A DNA stretch of 64,000 nt from Bradyrhizobium monzae (GTDB taxonomy: Bacteria; Pseudomonadota; Alphaproteobacteria; Rhizobiales; Xanthobacteraceae): NCBI RefSeq assembly GCF_021458635.1, contig NZ_JAIRDQ010000004.1, positions 124,001 to 188,000 of the forward strand, in the 5' to 3' direction. The notes beneath the pieces were generated by a model that was not told the origin of the DNA, made no database searches, and saw only the letters and a program-made list of their open reading frames with translations. How positions within the stretch are numbered: the stretch's first letter is position 1; each line of letters opens with the position of its first letter. Shown one piece after another: positions 1 to 8,352 of the stretch. The position numbers and the translations under genes were made by a program.

Positions 1-1290
1 CAGGTCTTCGCCATCGCGGGTCCCGCGATGGTCGCGAACCTGACGACGCCGCTGATCGGCGTGGTCTCGACCACCGCGATCGGCCGGCTCGACGATGCCG
101 CGCTGCTCGGCGGCGTCGCGATGGCCTCCGTCATCTTCGACTGCCTGTTCTGGCTGTTCGGCTTCCTGCGCATGAGCACGCTCGCCTTCACCGCGCAGGC
201 GCTCGGCGCCGGCCAGACGCGCGAGCAGACCGTGATCCTGGTGCGCGGCTTCATCGTCGCCGGCCTGATCGGCGCCGCGCTGATCGCGCTGCAATTGCCG
301 CTGGCCAGCGCGCTGTTCGACCTGATGGGCGGCAGCGCGGGCGTGACGCACGCCGCAAAGACCTACTTCATGATCCGGATCTGGTCGTCGCCGTTCGCGT
401 TCGCCAACTACGTCATTCTCGGCTGGCTGGTCGGACAGGCCCGCGCCAATCCGGCGCTCGCGCTCCAGGTCGTCATCAATCTCATCAACATGGCGGCGAC
501 GATTCTGCTGGTGCTGGTCTACGACACCGGCATCGCGGGCGCGGCGATCGCCGCGCTGCTGTCGGAGGGCATCGGTTTCGTGCTCGGCGTCATCGTTTGC
601 CGGCGCTATGCACATGGCGGCTTTGCCGTTCCCCGCGCAACGCTGCTCGATCGCGAAAAGCTGATGCGGCTGCTGGCTGTCAACTCCGACATCATGATCC
701 GCACCGCGGCGCTGATCACCGTATTCCTGTTCTTCACCGCCAAGGGGGCGCGCGCCGGCGACGTCACGCTCGCCGCAAACTCCGTCCTCAACAATTTCCT
801 GCTGGTCAGCGCCTTCTTCCTCGATGGCCTCGCCAACGCCGCCCAGCAGCTCTGCGGCCGCACCTTTGGCGGCCGCGATGCCAGGGGATTTGCCGATTCG
901 ACCCGGCTGGTGCTGCTGTGGGGCCTTGGCTTCGCGCTGGTCGTCGCGGTTTTGTTTGCGCTGTTCGGGCCCAACCTGATCAATTTCATGACGGCGAGCG
1001 AGGACGTCCGCCGCGCTGCGCGCGAGTTCCTGCCCTTCATCGTGCTGGCGCCGATCCCCGGCGTGTTCGCCTTTGGCTTCGACGGCATCTTTGTCGGCGC
1101 GACCTGGGCGCGCGAGATGCGCAATCTGATGCTGGCCTCACTCGCGATTTTCATGGGCGTGTGGTGGGCGCTGCAATCCTTCGGCAATACCGGATTGTGG
1201 TGCGCGCTGATCGCATTCTACATCGCGCGTGGCGGATTGCAGGGCGCAAGATATCCGGCGCTGTACCGGACGACGTTTCCGAAATCGTAG
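1..1290 (+). CDS. MATE family efflux transporter, 5'-truncated by the window edge
   Basis: Inner-membrane exporter of the multidrug and toxic compound extrusion type, which normally uses Na+ or H+ antiport. The reading frame is open from base 1 (QVFAIAGPAMVANLTT), so the ATG at 28 is internal and the true start lies outside the window; about 20-40 residues are probably missing. The remaining ~429 codons are a run of hydrophobic helices with the two-lobed pattern of the family, including the NxxxxxxLxxxFFLDGLANAAQQL stretch in the second half. It ends beside a palindromic repeat and converges on pyrD. The substrate cannot be read from sequence. A second MATE gene lies at 27046-28482. Confidence 0.9.
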   Translation, partial: QVFAIAGPAMVANLTTPLIGVVSTTAIGRLDDAALLGGVAMASVIFDCLFWLFGFLRMSTLAFTAQALGAGQTREQTVILVRGFIVAGLIGAALIALQLPLASALFDLMGGSAGVTHAAKTYFMIRIWSSPFAFANYVILGWLVGQARANPALALQVVINLINMAATILLVLVYDTGIAGAAIAALLSEGIGFVLGVIVCRRYAHGGFAVPRATLLDREKLMRLLAVNSDIMIRTAALITVFLFFTAKGARAGDVTLAANSVLNNFLLVSAFFLDGLANAAQQLCGRTFGGRDARGFADSTRLVLLWGLGFALVVAVLFALFGPNLINFMTASEDVRRAAREFLPFIVLAPIPGVFAFGFDGIFVGATWAREMRNLMLASLAIFMGVWWALQSFGNTGLWCALIAFYIARGGLQGARYPALYRTTFPKS

Positions 1291-1291
1291 C

Positions 1292-1354
1292 TCTCGTGTC
1301 CCGGCTCTGCAGCGTAGCGCTGAAGAAGCGCTGCGCTGCGTCCGGGGCACGAGA
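1292..1354. repeat. imperfect palindromic intergenic repeat (TCTCGTG...CACGAGA type)
   Basis: A 63-bp element begins TCTCGTGTCCCGG and ends with the near-inverse CCGGGGCACGAGA, with an inner GCGCTGAAGAAGCGC-like stem. It fills the gap between two convergent genes and could act as a bidirectional terminator. A longer relative with the same ends lies at 47054-47174. Confidence 0.65.
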
Positions 1355-1359
1355 CTGCC

Positions 1360-2457
1360 TTATATCCCCGGCCAATCTTCCGCCGTCAGCGTCGCCGCAT
1401 CGGCGCCGACGATCTCGGAAAGCGAATCACGCCCCGTGCGCAGCAGCGTCGAGGTCAGATCGCGCTTGATCTCGTCGACGAGGCCGAGGCCCTTGTAGAC
1501 CAGCGACGAATAGAGCTGGATCAGGCTGGCACCGGCACGGATCTTGGTCAGCGCGGCCCCGCCGGAGTCCACGCCGCCGACACCGATCAGCGGGAAGGCG
1601 CCCTCGACGCGGACATAGGTCTCCGCGACCATGCGCGTCGACAGACGGAACAGCGGCCGGCCGGACAGGCCGCCCTGCTCCTTCGACCGCATTTCCTCGC
1701 GCAACGTGCTCGGCCGCGCGATCGTCGTGTTCGACACGATCATGCCGTCGACCTTGCGCGAGCGCGCGACCTGCACGACGTCATCGAGCTGGGCGAGGCT
1801 CAGATCAGGCGCGATCTTCAGCAGCACCGGCGTATCTCCGGCCTTCTGCCGCACCCGCTCGCGCGCGTCGATCACGCGTCCGAGCAATTCGTCGAGCAGC
1901 GCGCCTTCCTGCAGGTTGCGCAGGCCCGGCGTGTTGGGCGATGACACGTTGACGGTGAAATAGCTCGCGACCGGCGCAAAGGTCTCGATCAGCTTGACGT
2001 AGTCAGCGACGCGGTCGGGCGAATCCTTGTTGGCGCCGACATTGACGCCGACAATGCCGCCATTCGCCGCGCGCGCGGCGAGCCGGCGCAGCGCGACCTC
2101 GGCACCGTCATTGTTGAAACCCATGCGGTTGATGACGGCCTCATCGCGCTCCAGTCGAAACAGCCGCGGCCGCGGATTTCCGGCTTGCGGCTTCGGCGTC
2201 ACCGAGCCGATCTCGATAAAGCCGAAGCCGAGCCGCAGCAATGCGTCGGGCACTTCAGCACTCTTGTCGAAGCCCGCGGCCATGCCGATCGGATTGGGAA
2301 AGTTGAGCCCGAAGGCGCGCACGGCAAGCTTGGGATCATCGGTGCGCGGTTTCACCGGCGGCAGGAAGCGCAGGCCCTGGATCGCAAGGCGATGCGCGTC
2401 TTCCGGATCGAGCCAGCGCAGCACCGGCAGCGAGAAAGCATCGAACGCGCGGATCAC
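1360..2457 (-). CDS. pyrD: dihydroorotate dehydrogenase (quinone), class 2
   Basis: Oxidises dihydroorotate to orotate in pyrimidine synthesis, passing electrons to quinone at the inner membrane. The 365-aa length is typical of class 2 enzymes. An N-terminal amphipathic stretch (RAFDAFSLPVLRWLDPEDAHRLAI) matches the quinone-binding extension. The FMN-barrel signatures GMAAGFDKSAE and GFIEIGSVTPKPQ follow, and the catalytic serine lies in TVNVSSPNTPGLRNLQ, as expected for class 2 (class 1 has Cys). The C-terminal phosphate-binding IGVGGV motif is present. The start codon overlaps the end of the upstream DUF952 gene by 4 bp, so the two are almost certainly cotranscribed. Confidence 0.97.
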   Translation of the reverse strand: MIRAFDAFSLPVLRWLDPEDAHRLAIQGLRFLPPVKPRTDDPKLAVRAFGLNFPNPIGMAAGFDKSAEVPDALLRLGFGFIEIGSVTPKPQAGNPRPRLFRLERDEAVINRMGFNNDGAEVALRRLAARAANGGIVGVNVGANKDSPDRVADYVKLIETFAPVASYFTVNVSSPNTPGLRNLQEGALLDELLGRVIDARERVRQKAGDTPVLLKIAPDLSLAQLDDVVQVARSRKVDGMIVSNTTIARPSTLREEMRSKEQGGLSGRPLFRLSTRMVAETYVRVEGAFPLIGVGGVDSGGAALTKIRAGASLIQLYSSLVYKGLGLVDEIKRDLTSTLLRTGRDSLSEIVGADAATLTAEDWPGI

Positions 2458-2798
2458 GGGGCAAGCTCCGGGGTGTCGTGGCCGCCATCGGAGCGAATAT
2501 TGAGGTTCATCACCGAGAGCACCGCGCCGAGATCGAGCTCGCCATAAAGATGCGGAAACAGCTCCTCATTGCGCGAGCGCTCCCAGCGCAGTTCGGCTCC
2601 GAGCGCGTCGCCGTCGACTTCGACCAGGAACAGCGCGCGCTGGCCGAAATAATGTTTGCGCAAGGTCTCCGGAACCTGGGCGGCGGTCGAGAAATGGATG
2701 AATCCGTCGCGCGCATCGTCCGCGCTGCCGCTGTACACGCCCTGCCGTTCCGCCTCGCGCCAGGCCGAGGCCGGACAGATTTTGTAGATCTTGACCAC
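2454..2798 (-). CDS. DUF952 domain protein
   Basis: A 114-aa soluble protein covered by the DUF952 family: the N-terminal YKICPASAWREAERQGVYSGSADDARDGFIHFSTA block with the conserved FIHFST motif, then HYFGQ, LFLVEVD and a C-terminal EELFPHLYGELDL block. The family has no settled biochemical role; its fold is related to ADP-ribosyltransferase-like proteins. It is the first gene of a two-gene unit with pyrD (4-bp overlap), an arrangement common in Bradyrhizobiaceae, but the overlap by itself does not prove a pyrimidine role. Confidence 0.85.
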   Translation of the reverse strand: MVKIYKICPASAWREAERQGVYSGSADDARDGFIHFSTAAQVPETLRKHYFGQRALFLVEVDGDALGAELRWERSRNEELFPHLYGELDLGAVLSVMNLNIRSDGGHDTPELAP

Positions 2799-2988
2799 CG
2801 CTTACCGGAGCCCTGTTTGCTCGTTGAGTCTTTTGGGTTTTTTCGTCTTGTATGGGTCTTAAAACCCGGCGCGACCGTAAAGGCGGCCCCCTCCGAACTC
2901 AAGACTTAGCGGTGGCCCCTTGCGCGAAAAACGGAAAACCGGTTGATTTGAGGATAGTTTTCCTGAGTTGCGACGGGCTGGACCTTCC

Positions 2989-3642
2989 ATGGTCAAACAG
3001 GCCAAAGCGCAGAGGATGCTGACCCACGACCAGATCTGGGCCGCGCTGGACCGATTGGCCGCGCGCGCCGGGCTGTCGTCGTCCGGCCTTGCCAAACGGG
3101 CCGGGCTCGACCCCACCACCTTCAACAAGTCCAAACGAGTCACATCCGACGGGCGCGAACGCTGGCCCTCGACCGAATCGATCGCGAAGGCACTGGCGGC
3201 CGCGGAGTCCTCGATCGACATTTTCGCCAGGCTGATCGGCGACGATACCGGCGACGGCCGCGCCGTGCCGCTGCTCGGCTTTGCGCAGGCCGGTGTGAGC
3301 GGCGCGTTCGACGAATCCGGCTTTCCATCCGGCAAGAGCTGGAGCGAGATCGCGCTGCCGGCCGCCGAGGACAACCACGCCTTTGCACTGGCGATTTCCG
3401 GCGACGCGCTGGCACCCGCCTATCGCGACGGTGACGTCATCCTGGTCTCGCCTGGCGCCCCGATCCGCAAGGGCGATCGCGTGGTGGTGAAGGCGAAAGC
3501 GGGCGAGGTGACGCTCGCGATGCTCAAGCGTCGCACGGCGAAGGCGCTGGAATTGCAGCCGCTCGAAGCGGCGGAAGCAGAGCGGACGATGGCGGTGGGT
3601 GATGTCGCGTGGATCGCAAGGATCGTTTGGGCGAGCCAGTGA
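2989..3642 (+). CDS. LexA/CI-like (S24 fold) regulator lacking the Ser-Lys dyad
   Basis: 217 aa from the ATG at 2989 (an in-frame TTG at 2968 is a weaker alternative). Residues ~10-85 form an HTH domain (GLAKRAGLDPTTFNKSKR...STESIAKAL), and residues ~92-215 a peptidase S24/LexA-like beta domain (PLLGFAQAGVSGAFDE, ISGDALAP, YRDGDVILVSP, KGDRVVVKAKAGEVTLAMLKR). In self-cleaving members the catalytic Ser lies in GDSM and the Lys in VTxK. Here these positions read GDAL (Ala140) and VTLA (Ala177), so autocleavage looks impossible. Divergent from the DUF952-pyrD unit across a 190-bp gap. A DNA-binding role is inferred; targets are unknown. Confidence 0.85.
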   Translation: MVKQAKAQRMLTHDQIWAALDRLAARAGLSSSGLAKRAGLDPTTFNKSKRVTSDGRERWPSTESIAKALAAAESSIDIFARLIGDDTGDGRAVPLLGFAQAGVSGAFDESGFPSGKSWSEIALPAAEDNHAFALAISGDALAPAYRDGDVILVSPGAPIRKGDRVVVKAKAGEVTLAMLKRRTAKALELQPLEAAEAERTMAVGDVAWIARIVWASQ

Positions 3643-3669
3643 GGACAGATCTGCGGCCCAGCATTCAGT

Positions 3670-3696
3670 GTCGTCCCGGCGTTTCGCCTGGACGAC
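3670..3696. repeat. short GTCGTCCCGGCG palindrome
   Basis: A 27-bp hairpin (GTCGTCCcGGCG ... CGCCtGGACGAC) lies between the convergent S24-like and lysK genes. Related hairpins occur at 11959-11984 and 55828-55854. It has no U-run, so it is a repeat or a weak Rho-independent stop at best. Confidence 0.55.
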
Positions 3697-3722
3697 GGCT
3701 GAGGTGGCGCAACACCGCCGCC

Positions 3723-5366
3723 TCACGCACTCCTTGCCAGCGCGCCGTCGATCATGTTGACCGCGTTCTGCACGCCATACACCGCCACGAACGAGCCGAA
3801 GCGCGGGCCCTTCTCCTGGCCGAGCAGGACCTGGTAGAGCATGTTGAACCAGTCGAGCGTGACGCCGGGGCGGCCGTCCTTGCCCTTCTTGACCTGGTCG
3901 AGGAATGGCTCGCGGCGGCCGATCTCATAGACGATGTTCTGGATGTCTTCGGCTGACGCCTCCTGCGGCAGCTGCGACAGCGCTTCGCGCAGATCCTGCA
4001 GCGCAGCGCGCTCGGTGTCCGTCGGTTGGCGGAACTGCTTCGTCGGCGCGACGAAATCGCGGTAATAGTTGATGGCGTAGCCGACCATCGCATCCAGCTT
4101 CGGATGCGTCTGCGGGCTCACGCCGGGACGATAGCGGCCAATAAAGCCCCACAGCGTCTCGGCGTTTTCCGCATTCGACGACGACACCAGCGTGAGGAGC
4201 AGCTGGAACGTCACGGGCATGTCGGCCTTCGGCGGATGGCCATAATGGATGTGCCAGACCGGATTGCCGAGCTGCTGCTTGTCATCCTGCCTGGCAAAGC
4301 CGTCCGAGAATTGCTGGTAGTCGTCAACTTGGCGCGGGATGACGTCGAAGAACAGCCGCTTGGCCGCCTTCGGCTCGCGATACATGAACAGCGACAGCGA
4401 TTCCGGCGAGGCATAACGCAGCCATTCGTCGATGGTAAGGCCGTTGCCCTTCGACTTCGAGATCTTCTGGCCCTTCTCGTCGAGGAAGAGCTCGTAATTG
4501 AAACCTTCGGGCGGCGTGCCGCCGAGCGCCCTGGCGATGGCGCCGGAAAGCTTCACGGAGTCGATCAGATCCTTGCCGGCCATCTCGTAGTCGACGCCGA
4601 GCGCGACCCAGCGCATCGCCCAGTCGGCCTTCCACTGACACTTGACGTTGCCGCCGGTGACGGGCGTCTCGACCTCTTCGCCGCTGTCGGGATCGACATA
4701 GGTCACGGTGCCCGCGGCGACGTCGCGGCGGATCATCGGCACTTGCAGCACTACGCCGGTGGTCTTGCTGATCGGCAGGAACGGCGAATAGGTGGCGCGG
4801 CGATCCGGCCCGAGCGTCGGCAGGATGATGTCCATCACCTTGTCGTAGGCGGCCAGCATCTTGAGCAAGGTCGCGTCGAAACGGCCTGACTTGTAATAGA
4901 CGGTCGAGCTTGCGAACTCGTAGTCAAAGCCGAAATGATCCAGGAAGGCGCGCAGGCGCGCGTTGTTGGCGTCACCAAACGACGGATGCTCGTTCGAGAA
5001 CGGGTCAGGCACCGCGGTGAGCGGCCGCCCCAGATATTGCGCGAGCAGGTCCTTGTTCGGCACGTTGTCCGGCACCTTGCGAAAGCCGTCCATGTCGTCG
5101 GAGAAGGCGAGCAGGCGCGTCTTGATCTTGTCCTCGGTGAGCACGCGGAAGGCATGGCGCACCATCGAGGTGCGCGCGACTTCGCCGAACGTGCCGATAT
5201 GCGGCAGCCCCGACGGGCCGTAACCGGTCTCGAACAGCACCTCGTCCTTCGGGCTTTTCTTCAGCCGCGCGACAATGGCCTTCGCCTGCTCGAATGGCCA
5301 GGCGTTGGATTGTTCGGCGAGCGCACGAAGATCGCTCGGGCTCATGTTGGGATCGATAACGGACAT
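3723..5366 (-). CDS. lysK: lysyl-tRNA synthetase, class I
   Basis: Charges tRNA-Lys. This is the class I (archaeal-type) enzyme found in alphaproteobacteria and spirochaetes, not the class II LysS. It shows the HIGH-type signature [10 protein letters not shown] (residues 53-62) and the KMSKS-type signature KISKSKGNG (301-309); the 547-aa length fits. The start at 5366 is chosen because GGAGG stands 7 nt upstream and the family begins just before [20 protein letters not shown]; the frame stays open for 21 more codons without homology. A palindromic repeat (5443-5520) lies upstream, near where the promoter should be. No class II lysS is seen in the window. Confidence 0.96.
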   Translation of the reverse strand: MSVIDPNMSPSDLRALAEQSNAWPFEQAKAIVARLKKSPKDEVLFETGYGPSGLPHIGTFGEVARTSMVRHAFRVLTEDKIKTRLLAFSDDMDGFRKVPDNVPNKDLLAQYLGRPLTAVPDPFSNEHPSFGDANNARLRAFLDHFGFDYEFASSTVYYKSGRFDATLLKMLAAYDKVMDIILPTLGPDRRATYSPFLPISKTTGVVLQVPMIRRDVAAGTVTYVDPDSGEEVETPVTGGNVKCQWKADWAMRWVALGVDYEMAGKDLIDSVKLSGAIARALGGTPPEGFNYELFLDEKGQKISKSKGNGLTIDEWLRYASPESLSLFMYREPKAAKRLFFDVIPRQVDDYQQFSDGFARQDDKQQLGNPVWHIHYGHPPKADMPVTFQLLLTLVSSSNAENAETLWGFIGRYRPGVSPQTHPKLDAMVGYAINYYRDFVAPTKQFRQPTDTERAALQDLREALSQLPQEASAEDIQNIVYEIGRREPFLDQVKKGKDGRPGVTLDWFNMLYQVLLGQEKGPRFGSFVAVYGVQNAVNMIDGALARSA

Positions 5367-5442
5367 CAAGGGGCCTCCGGGCCGCGGAAAATAGCGATTT
5401 CCGGGCAGAATGCAAAAGTTGGTGCGCAACTATTGCGAAATC

Positions 5443-5520
5443 GTAGGGTGGGTAAAGCGAAGCGTGCCCACCACTCCTGAAGACGTGGGCACGGCGCTCG
5501 CGCGCCTTTGCCCACCCTAC
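5443..5520. repeat. GTAGGGTGGG palindromic repeat, copy 1
   Basis: A 78-bp element with near-inverse ends, GTAGGGTGGG and CCCACCCTAC, and inner halves GCGTGCCCAC and GTGGGCACGGCGC. The whole can fold into a long hairpin. Two more copies lie at 34572-34654 and 38335-38423. This copy is between the 3' end of the solute-binding protein gene and the start of lysK, whose transcripts run the same way. Confidence 0.85.
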
Positions 5521-5543
5521 GGCAGCTCGCTCGCAGCAAGAAA

Positions 5544-6503
5544 TCAGAACGGGCTCACCGAGAAATAGCGCAGCCACAAATCCGTGTAGCGGCCTTTTTC
5601 CCAGACGCGGAACAGCGCCCAGTTCAGCGCCTGGCGCAGCACGTCGTTGCCCTTGCGCACGGCGATGCCGATGCCCTCGCCGAAGAAGCGGCTCTCGACG
5701 AAGGGGCCGCCGGAGAAGGCGCAGCAATCGCCGGAATCGGTGCCGTTGATCCAGAACGCCAGCGAGATGGCGTCGCCGAAGATGAAATCGACCTCGCCCT
5801 TGCGGAGTGCCGCGCGCAAGGCGTCGTCGTTGGGATAACCGTGCAGCTCGGCGTCGGTGAACATCGCCTTGAGATAGGCCTCATGCGCGGAGCCCGCGAT
5901 GACGCCGACCTTCTTGCCTTCGAGATATTCGGGACGAATCTCCGGCATCACCGCATCCTTGCGCGAAGCGAAACGCGCCGGCACGCGGTAATAGGGATCG
6001 GTGAAATCGACGCGCGCGCGCAGCTGCGGGCTCACCGCCATGGACGCAATGATCGCATCGCCCCGGTTCGAGGTAAGCGCATCGACCAGCGTCTCGAAGC
6101 GGCGCATCTGCACCGTGCAGGTGACCTTGATCTCCTCGCAGAGCGAACGGGCGAGATCGACGTTGAAGCCGGCCGGATTGCCGTCGGCGCCGGTATAGTT
6201 GAACGGCGGGTAGTCGGTCTCGGTCAGGAAGCGGATCACGGTCAGGCGCGACAGGTCGGGCCGCTCCGGGCGCCGCCGCGGATCCCAGAAGCCCGGCACG
6301 GCCTGGGGGGCGGCTCGAGGCGCGGTTTGGGGAGTGGCCTGGGGCGCCGTCGGGGGCTGCTTTGCCGGGGCTTGGGCGTTGGCGACGGACAGGCATGCGA
6401 GCAGGCATGCGGCAACGGCCAGCCCCGTCAGCAAGCCACGGGCAGATTGGGACGATTTCGCCTGTTGCGATGGAGCCATCGGCCGGAATTTTGCGAATTT
6501 CAT
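5544..6503 (-). CDS. periplasmic solute-binding protein, family 3
   Basis: 319-aa exported binding protein of the amino-acid ABC type (SBP_bac_3). A long N-region and hydrophobic core (GLLTGLAVAACLLACLSVANAQA, ~28-49) form the signal peptide, followed by an unusual Pro/Ala/Gln-rich linker (~50-75) before the binding domain. The domain starts VIRFLTETDYPPFNYTGADGNPAGFNVDLARSLCEEIKVTC, and the hinge motif SMAVSPQLRARVDFTDPYYRVPARF is typical. No ABC permease or ATPase gene is adjacent, so it is either an orphan receptor or uses a transporter encoded elsewhere. Four cysteines in the mature protein could form disulfides. Ligand unknown. Confidence 0.88.
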   Translation of the reverse strand: MKFAKFRPMAPSQQAKSSQSARGLLTGLAVAACLLACLSVANAQAPAKQPPTAPQATPQTAPRAAPQAVPGFWDPRRRPERPDLSRLTVIRFLTETDYPPFNYTGADGNPAGFNVDLARSLCEEIKVTCTVQMRRFETLVDALTSNRGDAIIASMAVSPQLRARVDFTDPYYRVPARFASRKDAVMPEIRPEYLEGKKVGVIAGSAHEAYLKAMFTDAELHGYPNDDALRAALRKGEVDFIFGDAISLAFWINGTDSGDCCAFSGGPFVESRFFGEGIGIAVRKGNDVLRQALNWALFRVWEKGRYTDLWLRYFSVSPF

Positions 6504-6566
6504 TGAGATCGGAGGGCCTTATAGACCATCCGGCCGGGAACGCGAGCGGGGATTGTGGGTTGCGGT

Positions 6567-6652
6567 CGTCATGCCCGGGCTTGTCCCGGGCATCCACGTT
6601 CTTCGTCCCGCGCGGCGAGGCGTGGATGGCCGGGACAAGCCCGGCCATGACG
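6567..6652. repeat. CGTCATGCCCGGGC palindromic repeat, copy 1
   Basis: An 86-bp element made of two hairpins, CATGCCCGGGC-TTG-TCCCGGGCAT and ATGGCCGGGACAAGCCCGGCCATGACG, joined by CCACG...CGTGG. Three relatives lie at 13885-13970, 58263-58349 and 61541-61655. It sits just past the SCO gene stop (6659). Confidence 0.85.
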
Positions 6653-6658
6653 GCTGGA

Positions 6659-7249
6659 TCACAGATACCGCTTCAACTCGGTCGCGGCCTCTTCCGGGGT
6701 CCGCTTCAGGTTGAACGGCGAGACGAAACGGCCGTCGCGGTCCATCAGATAGATCAGTGCGGTGTGGTCCATGGTGTAGTCGCCGTCCTTGGTCGGGACC
6801 TTCTTGGCGTAGACCCGGTAGGAGGTAATGACCTTGGCGGTCTCGGCGGGATCGCCGCTGAGGCCCTCGAGATGCGGATCGAAGCTCGCGAGATAGTCCT
6901 TCATCGTCGCGGGCGTGTCGCGTTCGGGATCGACCGAGATGAAGACGGCGTTGACCTTGTCGGCGTCCTTGCCCATCGCGCGCAGCACTTCCGACATCTC
7001 GAACAGCGAGGTCGGGCAGACGTCGGGGCAATGGGTGTAGCCGAAGAAGATCAGGGTCGGCTTGCCCTTGAGGTCCTTGTCGGTGAAGGCCTTGCCGGCC
7101 TGATCGGTGAGCTGGAACGGGCCGCCGATCGCGGCCGGCTGCGCCACCTTGCTGACCCCGCCCATGGCCCAGAACAGCACCAGCAGACCGACGACGAGGC
7201 TTGAGGCGAAGGCGGTCGCGATCACCAGCGGACGGGCAGTGGAGCTCAT
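6659..7249 (-). CDS. SCO1/SenC-type copper chaperone of cytochrome oxidase assembly
   Basis: 196-aa membrane-anchored, periplasm-facing thioredoxin-fold protein. Residues ~9-30 form an N-terminal anchor. The copper ligands are complete: CPDVC (Cys74, Cys78) and the distal His162 in TMDHTALIYLMD. SCO proteins deliver copper to, or reduce the cysteines of, the CuA site of aa3-type oxidase subunit II. A small membrane-protein gene lies 24 bp upstream on the same strand and is probably cotranscribed. Bradyrhizobium has a characterised ScoI, but whether this is ScoI or a paralog cannot be settled from the window. Confidence 0.93.
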   Translation of the reverse strand: MSSTARPLVIATAFASSLVVGLLVLFWAMGGVSKVAQPAAIGGPFQLTDQAGKAFTDKDLKGKPTLIFFGYTHCPDVCPTSLFEMSEVLRAMGKDADKVNAVFISVDPERDTPATMKDYLASFDPHLEGLSGDPAETAKVITSYRVYAKKVPTKDGDYTMDHTALIYLMDRDGRFVSPFNLKRTPEEAATELKRYL

Positions 7250-7273
7250 GAGCGAAAAACTTCCTGTCGCGGA

Positions 7274-7468
7274 TCAGAAGCAGGCGGCAAAGCCGGTCCT
7301 GATCATTTCGAAGAACACCTGGGAGCCATAGTGGAACCAGAGCGCGAGCGCGCCGATGACCATCAGCGCACCGACACAAGCGCCGGCCCACAGCAGCACG
7401 GACGGCGTGCGCCCGGCATTGGGCGAATTGTCCTCTATCGGATGGGCCGGGTGCTGTGGTTGAGCCAT
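7274..7468 (-). CDS. small single-pass membrane protein upstream of the SCO gene
   Basis: 64 aa from the ATG at 7468 (a GTG one codon earlier is possible). An N-terminal His/Pro-rich cytosolic stretch (AQPQHPAHPIEDNSPNAGRT) is followed by one clear transmembrane helix (SVLLWAGACVGALMVIGALALWFHY, ~22-46) and a short tail ending GFAACF. I do not recognise a family. Its position directly before a SCO gene suggests a part in respiratory-complex or copper handling; that is inference only. Confidence 0.65.
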   Translation of the reverse strand: MAQPQHPAHPIEDNSPNAGRTPSVLLWAGACVGALMVIGALALWFHYGSQVFFEMIRTGFAACF

Positions 7469-7580
7469 CACAAGTATCGGGGGCGAAGGCCCCGGTTCCC
7501 AAGCTCTCAGATAAGCTTTGGCCCGCCTGCGGGCAAGGCGCCGCTGGCGGGCCAGAACGAATCCCCTCAGGCCGAGAATG

Positions 7581-8102
7581 TCAGTGCAGCAGCTGGCCCC
7601 GGGCGGATTCGAGCTGATCCGCTTGCGGGAGGGGTCCGCGCGACGGCTTGTTGGCCGAGGCCTGCGCGTCGAGATAGCAGGGCTTGTACATGGCCTGAAG
7701 CTGCCTGCCCCTCAGGAACAGCATGTGCGGCGTGAGGCCGCCGCGCTGCGAGATCCAGCGCTTTACCTGCGACGGATACATCGAATAGAGCATCTGGGTC
7801 GCCTCGGCATTGGTCACGGCGCGGCCGTTGTTGCCGAAATCCCAGGCGGCGTGGAAGCCGAGCGTTGCGTGCGAGGTGACGCAGATCCGGTTGTGCGGGA
7901 TGGCGCCGAGGACGATGGTGCAGGCCGAGGCACAGAGACCGTCGATGATGACGGTGTCGCCGGACTGACGCAGGTCCTGGTATCTGTCGACGTAGGTTCC
8001 GATCCGGCCACCGCGGTCATCCGCGATCCGAACCACCGCGTGAGACGCCCCCATGCATGCGATCAAGAGAACCGCCGCAAGCAACCCCGTCAGAAACTTC
8101 AT
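7581..8102 (-). CDS. exported ClpP-like (COG3904-type) protein
   Basis: 173 aa from the ATG at 8102, preceded by a G-rich ribosome site; the frame is open for 46 codons upstream but those look non-coding. A signal peptide (KFLTGLLAAVLLIACMGASHA) precedes a short ClpP/crotonase-like domain: GDTVIIDGLCASACTIVLGAI holds a candidate nucleophile Ser59 between two Cys (57, 61), and SHATLGFHAAWD a candidate His84. This pattern matches the uncharacterised periplasmic COG3904 proteins as I remember them. A third acidic residue cannot be assigned by eye, so protease activity is open. Confidence 0.7.
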   Translation of the reverse strand: MKFLTGLLAAVLLIACMGASHAVVRIADDRGGRIGTYVDRYQDLRQSGDTVIIDGLCASACTIVLGAIPHNRICVTSHATLGFHAAWDFGNNGRAVTNAEATQMLYSMYPSQVKRWISQRGGLTPHMLFLRGRQLQAMYKPCYLDAQASANKPSRGPLPQADQLESARGQLLH

Positions 8103-8352
8103 TGGCCCCCGCCCCAGTCGAATTCGAATCTGTGTGTCAGGTGGTGATGCGTCGCTAGCGTCGGTCGTAACCGCGGTTTTGTCTAGGCAGACCAGCTTGC
8201 TCAAAACAAATTCAAATCCAGTGTTGCGTCCGCGCTGCACTCAGCCTGCCTCAATCCCAAAGTGGAACAAGTTAATGATGTCTTACGCGACAAGCCCTTG
8301 ATCTCAGTTGCAACCGCTGGCTTCAATCCGGGCAACTACAGGGGGGGAACTC

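Noticed and set aside
7581..8240. Longer 219-aa version of the ClpP-like protein starting at 8240
   Set aside because: The extra 46 residues lack hydrophobic or conserved character and would bury the signal peptide; the ATG at 8102 has a G-rich ribosome site.
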